Notes under the pieces: model-generated
What the model was told of the DNA's origin: nothing
Databases searched by the model: none
What the model saw: only the letters and a program-made list of their open reading frames with translations
Source of the DNA: Paenibacillus sp. ACRRX
GTDB taxonomy: Bacteria; Bacillota; Bacilli; Paenibacillales; Paenibacillaceae
Assembly (NCBI RefSeq): GCF_022346885.1
Contig: NZ_JAKRNK010000003.1
Span: 124,001-188,000 of the forward strand
Direction: 5' to 3'
DNA length: 64,000 nucleotides
Shown here: positions 36,194 to 46,363 of the stretch, piece by piece
How the letters are laid out: every line of letters begins with the position of its first letter
Numbering within the stretch: the stretch's first letter is position 1
Position numbers and translations under genes: made by a program

Positions 36194-36223
36194 AGTATAA
36201 CGTGAAATTAATAACGGTGTCAA
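36194..36223 (-). promoter_or_regulatory. sigma-A promoter of the Fur-box unit
   Basis: On the minus strand a perfect TTGACA (36223-36218) is followed after 18 bases by TATACT (36199-36194), or after 17 by TTATAC. The predicted start is near 36187. Confidence 0.75.
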
Positions 36224-36286
36224 GTATTTCAAAATAGTTATTTAAAAAGCTCCACTTATTCTCTTTTTTCATTGTTAACTTTACCT

Positions 36287-36316
36287 TTGAAACCTTGCCT
36301 TTCTTTCGTTTAAAAT
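36287..36316 (+). promoter_or_regulatory. candidate sigma-A promoter of the SDR gene
   Basis: TTGAAA (36287-36292) and TAAAAT (36311-36316) are separated by 18 bases. The predicted leader to the start at 36358 is about 35 bases. Confidence 0.6.
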
Positions 36317-36357
36317 AAAATTACATCGGATCTATGACGATAAGGGGATGACATACC

Positions 36358-37011
36358 ATGAAACAACCGATGATTTGGATCGTCGGCGCAGGCTGCGGTA
36401 TCGGACTAGGCATCGCCAAGACTTTTGGCAAACGCGGCTATTTGCCGATTCTGATTACACGCGAGGAATCACTACTCCAAGATATGAAACAAGCACTAAT
36501 TGAACAAAACGTGACTGCCCAAGGAACTGTTGCTTATGCTGGAGACGAAACCTCTCTACGCAATGCGTTACACCAGTTGGAGCAGCAGTATGGGGTACCT
36601 GACGTGCTCATATACAACGCATCAGCCCACACGCCAGGCTATCCTTCTGAAGTCGCTCCTAGCGACATGTTGGCTGATCTGCAAGTAAATGTTATAGGCG
36701 CGCTTACAGCTGCTCAATGCGTGCTCTCAGGCATGCGTACACGCGGCACAGGCTCCATTCTATTCACTGGCGGTGGACAAGCCATTCACCCGACAGCTAC
36801 ACTTGCTTCACTCGGCGTAGGTAAGTCCAGTATTCGTAATCTTGCTTTAAGCTTACATGATGAGCTGAAGAACTACGGCCTTTATGCGGGTACACTTACG
36901 ATTAGCGGATTTGTACAACCAGGTACCGCCTTCAGCCCTGATATGATTGGCGAGGCTTTCTACTGTATGCATCAGAAGAAGACTGAAGCCGAAGTAATAA
37001 TTACACCCTAG
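36358..37011 (+). CDS. atypical short-chain dehydrogenase/reductase (SDR)-like protein
   Basis: The 217-residue protein has the SDR Rossmann fold: nucleotide motif IVGAGCGIGLGIAK (residues 8-21), a NAG-like turn as NASA (YNASAHTPG), and a long helix with SLGVGKSSIRNLALSLHDEL. The catalytic residues are altered. The Tyr of YxxxK is a Leu (L-G-V-G-K) and the usual Ser sits in LFTGGGQA as Gly; only the Lys remains. It may bind NAD(P) without standard SDR chemistry. AAGGGG lies 9 bases before the ATG. It is single, with its own promoter and terminator, and is one of the few plus-strand genes. The substrate is unknown. Confidence 0.82.
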   Translation: MKQPMIWIVGAGCGIGLGIAKTFGKRGYLPILITREESLLQDMKQALIEQNVTAQGTVAYAGDETSLRNALHQLEQQYGVPDVLIYNASAHTPGYPSEVAPSDMLADLQVNVIGALTAAQCVLSGMRTRGTGSILFTGGGQAIHPTATLASLGVGKSSIRNLALSLHDELKNYGLYAGTLTISGFVQPGTAFSPDMIGEAFYCMHQKKTEAEVIITP

Positions 37012-37025
37012 ACAAGCAGCAAAGG

Positions 37026-37058
37026 ACCGGATGGAGCAGCAGCTCCTCCGGTTTTTTT
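37026..37058 (+). terminator. Rho-independent terminator after the SDR gene
   Basis: ACCGGA-GGAGC (from 37026) pairs with GCTCC-TCCGGT (to about 37052), followed by seven T's. It lies 14 bases after the stop and separates this gene from nox. Confidence 0.92.
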
Positions 37059-37160
37059 GATGTTGCAGCTGCTGTTGAACATAACATCCATCTTTGAGCG
37101 GTCACAAGCAAATAAACGATAGTACATAAAATAGTTTTATTTAAAATTTTTATTTACCAC

Positions 37161-37188
37161 TTGCAATTATTTTCACAATGATTATAAT
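37161..37188 (+). promoter_or_regulatory. candidate sigma-A promoter of nox
   Basis: TTGCAA (37161-37166) and a perfect TATAAT (37183-37188) are 16 bases apart. The leader to the ATG at 37325 is about 130 bases and contains two dyads. Confidence 0.65.
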
Positions 37189-37204
37189 AAGGATCAAGCA
37201 CACA

Positions 37205-37222
37205 TTGTGATATACATCACAT
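37205..37222. promoter_or_regulatory. Rex/Fnr-like operator 1 upstream of nox
   Basis: TTGTGATATACATCACAT contains the perfect dyad TGTGAT-ATAC-ATCACA. It fits Rex (TTGTGA-N6-TCACAA) at all but the last base and also the Fnr/Crp pattern TGTGA-N6-TCACA. It begins about 10 bases after the predicted transcription start, a position for redox repression. Rex sensing NADH/NAD would fit an NADH oxidase. Confidence 0.65.
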
Positions 37223-37247
37223 AGATTGCTTTCCTTTATGACACAGA

Positions 37248-37265
37248 TAGTGAATGTATTCACTT
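37248..37265. promoter_or_regulatory. Rex/Fnr-like operator 2 upstream of nox
   Basis: TAGTGAATGTATTCACTT has the dyad AGTGAA-TGTA-TTCACT. It shares the GTGAA-N4-TTCAC core of Rex sites and the AGTGA-N6-TCACT form of Fnr sites. Its centre is 43 bases from that of operator 1, about four helical turns. Confidence 0.55.
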
Positions 37266-37324
37266 TCACTATATTAAATTCTTTTACCTACACCAAATGT
37301 ACTTACCCTTAGGAGGTTATTAAG

Positions 37325-38659
37325 ATGAAAATTGCCGTTATTGGATGTACACATGCTGGAACAGCTGCTATCGTACAAGCTGCTAAACGTTATCCCGATG
37401 CTGTTATCACGGTCTATGAACGAAATGATAATATATCGTTTCTATCCTGTGGTATTGCTTTAAATGTGGGTGGGGTCGTCCCTGATGCGGATACACTATT
37501 CTACTCTTCTCCCGAGGCACTTCGTCAACTTGGAGTGACCACCCATATGAAGCACGATGTCACTGCGCTGGATTTGGACGCTCGTACATTGACCGCTCGC
37601 AATCTAGATAATGGAGCCGTCATAGAAGATTCGTTCGACAAGTTAATAATTACAACTGGCTCGTGGCCGATCGTTCCTCGATTTGAAGGTGCTGAGTTGA
37701 ACAATATATTACTCTGTAAAAATTATAATCATTCGCAAACCATTATCGAAAAAGCAAAAGACGCGACCAATATTGTTGTAATTGGTGCTGGTTACATTGG
37801 GATTGAGCTTGTTGAAGCGTTTGAAGAAAACGGAAAACACGTTACGCTAATCGATATGACAGATCGGATCATGGCCAAGTATTTGGACGTGGAATTTACA
37901 ACGCCTGTAGAGAAGTCATTTCAGGAGCGCGGAGTCGTACTAGCCCTTGGTGAGACCGTGCAACGATTCAATGGAAATAACGGATCTGTCAGCAGCGTAG
38001 TTACAGACAAAGGAGAATACTCTGCTGATCTGGTTATTCTGTGCATCGGATTCAAACCAAACACAGAATTTATGCGCGGCAAATTAGATATGCTCGATAA
38101 TGGAGCTATTATTGTTGACGAGTATATGCGTACCAGCCATCCGCATGTCTTTGCAGCAGGTGACTGTACAGCTGTTCAATATAATCCGACTGAACAGCCC
38201 GCTTATATCCCTTTGGCAACCAATGCTGTACGAATGGGCACTATAGCTGCCTGTAATCTGATGACTCCTAGAATTCGTTCCCTTGGAACGCAGGGTACAT
38301 CCGGTATTAAAATATATGCGCACCATATTGCAACCACAGGGCTCACGGAAGATGCTGCCATACAACAAGGACTAATTGTGGAAACGAGTCTATTGGAAGA
38401 TCATTATCGTCCAGAGTTTATGCCTACAACAGAACCATTAAAGTTAAAGCTGGTGTTTGAACAAGGCTCACGACGTATTCTAGGCGCACAGCTCAGCTCG
38501 ACAATTGATCTAACAGCTGCAATTAACACGATGTCGGTGTGTATTCAGAATCGTATGACTGTAGATGAGCTTGCCGTCGTGGATTTCTTCTTCCAGCCGC
38601 ACTTCAACAAACCATGGAATTATTTAAACGCAGTGGCTTTACAGACTTGGAACGCATAA
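37325..38659 (+). CDS. nox: NADH oxidase / CoA-disulfide reductase family flavoprotein
   Basis: The 444-residue protein belongs to the pyridine nucleotide-disulfide oxidoreductase family with a single redox-active Cys. It has the FAD motif IAVIGCTHAGTAAI (residues 3-16), the Cys in ISFLSCGIALNVGG (about residue 43), the NAD motif IVVIGAGYIGIELVEAFEE (about 154-172) and HVFAAGDCTAV (about 276-286). The HAGT and SCGIAL pattern is typical of water-forming NADH oxidases such as streptococcal Nox; a CoA-disulfide reductase is the main alternative. AGGAGG lies 8 bases before the ATG. The two dyads upstream suggest control by redox state. The product would reoxidise NADH with oxygen without energy gain. 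Confidence 0.9.
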   Translation: MKIAVIGCTHAGTAAIVQAAKRYPDAVITVYERNDNISFLSCGIALNVGGVVPDADTLFYSSPEALRQLGVTTHMKHDVTALDLDARTLTARNLDNGAVIEDSFDKLIITTGSWPIVPRFEGAELNNILLCKNYNHSQTIIEKAKDATNIVVIGAGYIGIELVEAFEENGKHVTLIDMTDRIMAKYLDVEFTTPVEKSFQERGVVLALGETVQRFNGNNGSVSSVVTDKGEYSADLVILCIGFKPNTEFMRGKLDMLDNGAIIVDEYMRTSHPHVFAAGDCTAVQYNPTEQPAYIPLATNAVRMGTIAACNLMTPRIRSLGTQGTSGIKIYAHHIATTGLTEDAAIQQGLIVETSLLEDHYRPEFMPTTEPLKLKLVFEQGSRRILGAQLSSTIDLTAAINTMSVCIQNRMTVDELAVVDFFFQPHFNKPWNYLNAVALQTWNA

Positions 38660-38704
38660 CTTACGTCACAATCGACATCATATTATAAAATACGGTTATC
38701 ATAT

Positions 38705-38760
38705 ACAAAAGCAGGCTATCCCAAGGACATGTAACATATCCGAGATAGCCTGCTTCTATT
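38705..38760. terminator. bidirectional terminator between nox and atpC
   Basis: AAGCAGGCTATC (38709-38720) and GATAGCCTGCTT (38744-38755) are perfect 12-base arms. The minus-strand side continues with UUUUG and the plus-strand side with a mixed U-rich tract, so it can end both nox and the atp operon. Confidence 0.85.
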
Positions 38761-38771
38761 TAAGGAACCTC

Positions 38772-39185
38772 TTAACCTCGTTCCGATACTTTAATCCGTG
38801 TTATAGCACGATGGAGCGACACTTCAGCACGACGGAAATCAACATGATCCTGCTTGCTGCGTTCTGCCATGGCAATACGCTGCTCAGCACGGGCCTTCGC
38901 TGCTTTCGCACGCTCAACGTCAATGTTCTCTGGCAATTCTGCACTTTCCGCAAGGACAACCACTTTGTCTTTGCGTACTTCCACAAACCCACCATGAACA
39001 GCGATCCAATGCTCTTGACCACCGAACTTGATCTTCATTGGTGCGATATCAAGCGGAGTGACCATCGGAATATGACCTGCCAAGATGCCGAGATCCCCTT
39101 CAACGCCTTTAACGCTGACCATGTCAACCTCTTGCGCAAATACTTTGCGCTCAGGCGTGACAATTTCTAATAAAAAGGTACTCAA
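38772..39185 (-). CDS. atpC: ATP synthase F1 subunit epsilon
   Basis: The 137-residue subunit regulates rotation and inhibits ATP hydrolysis. It has the N-terminal beta-sandwich (FLLEIVTPERKVF, GDLGILAGHIPMVTPLDI) and the C-terminal helical hairpin (DVERAKAAKARAEQRI). The start is a TTG at 39185 with GGAGGG 8 bases upstream. It is the last gene of the operon. Confidence 0.96.
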   Translation of the reverse strand: MSTFLLEIVTPERKVFAQEVDMVSVKGVEGDLGILAGHIPMVTPLDIAPMKIKFGGQEHWIAVHGGFVEVRKDKVVVLAESAELPENIDVERAKAAKARAEQRIAMAERSKQDHVDFRRAEVSLHRAITRIKVSERG

Positions 39186-39251
39186 CTGCGGTTCCCTCCT
39201 TCCGTTCTGCTTATCCTATCGATAAAGCAGACCGTATCACGTCAAGCCGCT

Positions 39252-40706
<1,455 letters not shown>

Positions 40707-40738
40707 TCATCCTACTGAAAACATCCACTTTATCCGAA

Positions 40739-41611
40739 TTAGCCTTGAGCGTTAGCCCCAGCTACGATCTCCGAAATCTCTTGCGTAATGGCGGCTTGAC
40801 GTGCACGGTTGTATGTCAAAGTCAGCCCCGATATCATATCGGATGCATTCTTTGTCGCACTTCCCATTGCCGTCATTTTAGCCCCAAACTCACTCGCCTT
40901 TGCGTCCAATACAGCACTGAATATAAGCGTCTCTGCGTATTTAGGCAATAAATGCTCCAATACCACTTCAGGAGACGGCTCGAATTCATAAGCAGCAGTT
41001 GGCGCGTTCGTATGAGCGCCAGTCCCATCGTCTTCCAACGGAAGCAATCGTTTCTCCGTTGGCACTTGCGTGAGGGCATTGACAAATTGGTTGTAGAACA
41101 AGTTCAATTCGTCGTATTGTTCTTCTTCGAAATATTTAACCGCCTTATAAGCAATCGTCTTAACGTCCGCAAATGTTGGCGCGTCTGGTACTTCTGTCAC
41201 TTCCGCTACGATCGGCAATCCCCGACGACGGAAATAATCACGACCTTTGCGTCCGATTACAAACAATACAAACTCATCATTGGAACGATGACGTTCGCGA
41301 ATCGTCTGCGTGACCATACGAAGAACGTTTGCATTATAACCGCCTGCAAGACCGCGGTCTGAGGTGATTACAAGGTAACCCGTTTTCTTCACTGGACGCT
41401 TGACGAGCATTGGATGAGTAATGCCTTTTGTACCTGAAGCGATGCTGGCAACAACCTCTTTGAGCTTATCCGCATACGGACGAGCTGCTTGAGCTTGCTC
41501 CTCAGCACGGCGCAGCTTCGCAGCCGCCACCATCTCCATCGCCTTTGTAATTTGCTTCGTACTTTGAATGCTCTTGATCTGGCGTTTAATATCGCGCATC
41601 CCTTTAGCCAT
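40739..41611 (-). CDS. atpG: ATP synthase F1 subunit gamma
   Basis: The rotor shaft, 290 residues. The N-terminal coiled-coil helix (MRDIKRQIKSIQSTKQITKA, then MEMVAAAKLRRAEEQA) and the C-terminal helix (LTYNRARQAAITQEISEIVAGA) are characteristic, as is SDRGLAGGYNANV. The 110-base gap to atpA contains stem-loops (41634-41652 and 41676-41705). Confidence 0.97.
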   Translation of the reverse strand: MAKGMRDIKRQIKSIQSTKQITKAMEMVAAAKLRRAEEQAQAARPYADKLKEVVASIASGTKGITHPMLVKRPVKKTGYLVITSDRGLAGGYNANVLRMVTQTIRERHRSNDEFVLFVIGRKGRDYFRRRGLPIVAEVTEVPDAPTFADVKTIAYKAVKYFEEEQYDELNLFYNQFVNALTQVPTEKRLLPLEDDGTGAHTNAPTAAYEFEPSPEVVLEHLLPKYAETLIFSAVLDAKASEFGAKMTAMGSATKNASDMISGLTLTYNRARQAAITQEISEIVAGANAQG

Positions 41612-41633
41612 TAACGTTTCACCTGCCTTGTAC

Positions 41634-41705
41634 GCTTTGCGTGAGGCAAAGCAAACTTCTTCGCTCTTGAACGTTGTGCGCCGGGACGCTTATCGCGCAC
41701 CCGGC
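41634..41705 (-). repeat. stem-loop cluster in the atpA-atpG gap
   Basis: GCTTTGC (41634-41640) pairs with GCAAAGC (41646-41652). A second set, GTGCGC (41676-41681) with GCGCAC (41695-41700) and the overlapping GCCGGG (41680-41685) with CCCGGC (41700-41705), can form either of two stems, which exclude each other or make a pseudoknot. There is no U-tract. It may act as an RNA processing or stability element that sets relative subunit levels. Confidence 0.5.
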
Positions 41706-41722
41706 CCACTATCTATACATCA

Positions 41723-43243
<1,521 letters not shown>

Positions 43244-43272
43244 TCACCCCATTCTATACCGTACTGTATATG

Positions 43273-43821
43273 TTACCGTGCATCGGACTTTAAAGACTTC
43301 TCCATACGTTCAAGCTTGCCTGACAAGCTCCCATCAAACAAACGATCGCCAATACGAACCTGTATACCGCCGATAATCGACGGGTCAACCACATTGTGTA
43401 CACGAATCGTTCTGTTCACTTTGCGACCAAAAGATGCCGCTACATCCTGCTGCTCCGCTTCGCTAAGCGCAACTGCTGAAGTAACAATTGCGTCTGCAGT
43501 GCCGAGAGCCTCACCGGCAATGTGGACATAACTTGCTAACACATCACCCAATATATTGATGCGTCCGCGTTCTACGAGCAATTGGATTGTGTTAACTACG
43601 TTCTCGGACACATGTCCTTGAAATGCGCTGTTCAACACTTCCTTCTTGCCCTTTACATCTATGTTCGGTGTCGTAAGCAGCAACTCCAGCTCATGACTGG
43701 ACTCAATGGCCTGCACGACATATTTAAGCTGTTGCTCCGTCTCAGAAACGGATTGATGCTCCAAAGCCAATTGAAACAGAGCCTTCGCATAACGTTTAGC
43801 AACTACTGTATCTTGGCTCAT
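43273..43821 (-). CDS. atpH: ATP synthase F1 subunit delta
   Basis: The 182-residue stator subunit. N-terminal VAKRYAKALFQLALEHQ and C-terminal PSIIGGIQVRIGDRLFDGSLSGKL (split around residues 148-171) are the family signatures. The start overlaps the atpF stop by one base. Confidence 0.96.
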   Translation of the reverse strand: MSQDTVVAKRYAKALFQLALEHQSVSETEQQLKYVVQAIESSHELELLLTTPNIDVKGKKEVLNSAFQGHVSENVVNTIQLLVERGRINILGDVLASYVHIAGEALGTADAIVTSAVALSEAEQQDVAASFGRKVNRTIRVHNVVDPSIIGGIQVRIGDRLFDGSLSGKLERMEKSLKSDAR

Positions 43822-44306
43822 TATTGTTTGCCCCCTACCTCTTTCAGGTATTGGTCAACCAATTCGGATTGGTCTTTCTCATCCACTTGTTTCTCCAAGA
43901 TCTTGGAAGCGATTGCTACAGACATGCTGCTAACTTCATTGCGAAGCGCTTCAACCGCTTTGTTCTTCTCGCTTACGATATCGCGTGCTGCTTCTTCTTT
44001 CAAACGAATAGTTTCGTTTTTAGCTTGGGCGATAATATCGTCAGCTTGACGAACACTGGTTTGTTTTGCTTGGTCAATAATGTCGTAAGCGTCTTTGCGT
44101 GCAGTAGCCAAAGCTTGTTTCTGCTCGTCTACGAATGCCTGCGCTTGAGTGCGGCTGTTCGCAGCTTCATCCAGTTGCTGCTTCACCAGCTCACGTCGTT
44201 TTTCCATGACGCTGAACAAAGGTCCAAAAGCATACTTGGATAGCAAAAGAAATAGGATAAGGAATGCGACCATCGAGATCACAATATTTTCCCAAAGAAT
44301 GCTCAA
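43821..44306 (-). CDS. atpF: ATP synthase Fo subunit b
   Basis: The 161-residue stator stalk has one N-terminal membrane helix (IVISMVAFLILFLLLSKYAF) and a long charged coiled-coil helix (KKRRELVKQQLDEAANSRTQ-like). The start is TTG at 44306 with AGGAGTG upstream; the annotated window agrees with the family length of about 160-170. It overlaps atpH by one base. Confidence 0.95.
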   Translation of the reverse strand: MSILWENIVISMVAFLILFLLLSKYAFGPLFSVMEKRRELVKQQLDEAANSRTQAQAFVDEQKQALATARKDAYDIIDQAKQTSVRQADDIIAQAKNETIRLKEEAARDIVSEKNKAVEALRNEVSSMSVAIASKILEKQVDEKDQSELVDQYLKEVGGKQ

Positions 44307-44440
44307 ATCAAGTCACTCCTTTCTGAAGCGTGTAAACTTGGGTCCGACTTATAAAATCATCACGTTACGTGTCATACTCAATGTAAAAGGAAGGCGCGGA
44401 TGGCCGTAGCCTTCCCCGCCAATGTCCATACCTGTAATTA

Positions 44441-44707
<267 letters not shown>

Positions 44708-44757
44708 TTATGCAATCAGCTATACGGTTATCTAATACACGTAAGCATAATTGATAG

Positions 44758-45549
44758 TTAATGTTCGTCGTGTGTCTCGATCATCTGGCCGATATATACC
44801 ATCGTCAGAATCGTAAAGACAAACGCTTGGATTGCTCCAATGAATATACTGAAGCCTTGCCATGCTACCAACCCTGGAATACCCCAGGCTCCTGCGCCAA
44901 GAAGTACGGTTATCAATACTTCACCTGCATAGATGTTGGCGTATAGACGCATACCATGTGTTAAAGGCTTAGCTAGAGTCTCGATCAAGTTGATCGGTAG
45001 GAAGACAACATAAGGCTGCACATAGTGCTTGAAGTATCCTTTAGTATTCTTCACCAACCCAAGGTAGTGGCAAAGGATAAAGATAACAATTGCCAGTCCC
45101 ATCGTTACAGATGCATCAGCTGTTGGCGATTTCCACCAGAGAAGTTCTGCGTGCGCTTCTTTGCCTTCTGCTGCTAATTGGTTGAAGTGCGCAGTGCTTG
45201 TCGCTTCAATAACCTGTCCAAACACTTTCGCGTCTGCGTGATGATGTTCGGTAACCACCGAGAAGGGCAGCCCTAGCAAGTTGCTGACGAAAATGAATAA
45301 GATCAAGGTCATACCAAGTGACACAAACGCTTTGCCTTTCTTCCAATCCATTGTACTGGAGATCAGCCCCTGAACGAACTCAACGACCCATTCCATAAAG
45401 TTCTGCAGTTTCCCCGGGTTCTCAACTGATAGATTACGTGTCGCCACAATAGCGAGAACGAATACAATCAGGGAACTTACGAGAAGCATTAAAACTACAG
45501 AAAGGTCGAGATGAAATCCGCCCAAATTAATAATTGGTGATTCATGCAT
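44758..45549 (-). CDS. atpB: ATP synthase Fo subunit a
   Basis: The 263-residue proton-channel subunit has the essential Arg in the helix LIETLAKPLTHGMRLYANIYAG (about residues 197-218) and a late helix with AFVFTILTMVYIGQMIE. An insertion of His, Glu and Ala (VTEHHHADAKVFGQ) lies in the loop after the second helix. I chose the ATG at 45549 (MHESPIINLGG), because the GTG at 45558 lies inside the GGGGTG ribosome site. Confidence 0.96.
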   Translation of the reverse strand: MHESPIINLGGFHLDLSVVLMLLVSSLIVFVLAIVATRNLSVENPGKLQNFMEWVVEFVQGLISSTMDWKKGKAFVSLGMTLILFIFVSNLLGLPFSVVTEHHHADAKVFGQVIEATSTAHFNQLAAEGKEAHAELLWWKSPTADASVTMGLAIVIFILCHYLGLVKNTKGYFKHYVQPYVVFLPINLIETLAKPLTHGMRLYANIYAGEVLITVLLGAGAWGIPGLVAWQGFSIFIGAIQAFVFTILTMVYIGQMIETHDEH

Positions 45550-45577
45550 GTTTCTCACCCCTTTCTCAGATGAAACG

Positions 45578-45952
45578 TCACTTTTGTCTACGCGAGACAG
45601 CCGCCCCTATAAATAACAAAGCAAACTGCGCTAAAAACAAACCCGCTACCGCTGAATAAAGATTAATGCCTGGCACTCGTAAAGCAATAATGACTACCAA
45701 TACCGCCATTGCAGCACGAGAAGCAAAGCCCAAACTCATTCTCTTCACTGTACCACCTTCCATCAATTCTGAAAACTTACGCATCTTCATTGATAGTAAG
45801 GAAGCATTTATATAGCTAGCACTTGATCCCAGAATAAGACCAAGCGATATGCTGCGGAAAGACGGGACGAACGCCCAAACCATGAAGCAAGCGGCTAAAA
45901 ACAACAACGTCACTCTTAACAATACTTTCAGGTGGGTTGTAATTTCATCCAT
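45578..45952 (-). CDS. atpI: ATP synthase subunit I
   Basis: The 124-residue protein has four hydrophobic helices and a central basic loop (SMKMRKFSELMEGGTVKRMSLG), as in AtpI proteins that help assemble the c-ring. It overlaps the end of atpZ by 8 bases and precedes atpB by 28. Confidence 0.87.
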   Translation of the reverse strand: MDEITTHLKVLLRVTLLFLAACFMVWAFVPSFRSISLGLILGSSASYINASLLSMKMRKFSELMEGGTVKRMSLGFASRAAMAVLVVIIALRVPGINLYSAVAGLFLAQFALLFIGAAVSRRQK

Positions 45953-46187
45953 CCGCTTCCCCCATAACCTTATTAATAAGTATGATGATACTCAGAATAC
46001 CTGCTAGTACCCCGAGCAGCACACCTGATGCCACCCATAAATCAGATCCTCCTAGCTGATCTTTCAACCAAGAGCCAAGATAATAGCCTCCAACCGTGCA
46101 TAACGAAATATCGACACCAATCGCACTGACTAAGCCGACTGCTGACCAAGGAGTCCCTTTACCTCGCGGTTTTGACGGTCTAACCAT
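45945..46187 (-). CDS. AtpZ/AtpI family membrane protein
   Basis: This 80-residue first gene of the atp operon has a basic N-terminus and two helices (SAVGLVSAIGVDISLCTVGGYYLGSWL split, then WVASGVLLGVLAGILSIIILI). It fits the small AtpZ-like proteins that precede AtpI and are thought to work in Mg transport or c-ring assembly. I chose the ATG at 46187 (MVRPSKPRG) with AAGGGTG upstream; a GTG at 46196 lies in the ribosome site. Confidence 0.8.
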   Translation of the reverse strand: MVRPSKPRGKGTPWSAVGLVSAIGVDISLCTVGGYYLGSWLKDQLGGSDLWVASGVLLGVLAGILSIIILINKVMGEADG

Positions 46188-46213
46188 GTCCATCACCCTT
46201 TTAATCCCAATTC

Positions 46214-46242
46214 ATTGTAAGAAACCCTCACAAAATTGTCAA
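46214..46242 (-). promoter_or_regulatory. sigma-A promoter of the atp operon
   Basis: On the minus strand TTGACA (46242-46237) and TACAAT (46219-46214) are 17 bases apart: a perfect -35, a one-mismatch -10 and ideal spacing. The start of the first gene is 27 bases on. Confidence 0.88.
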
Positions 46243-46363
46243 TTCAATAATTTGTTAGATTTTGGTGATGGAAGTCAATCTTTCACGAATCCGCTATTGT
46301 CTGACTTCACACAAACCGTACAGTGTCACTGTATGCTGTGTAATATCAAGGCTAGAAGGTCTT

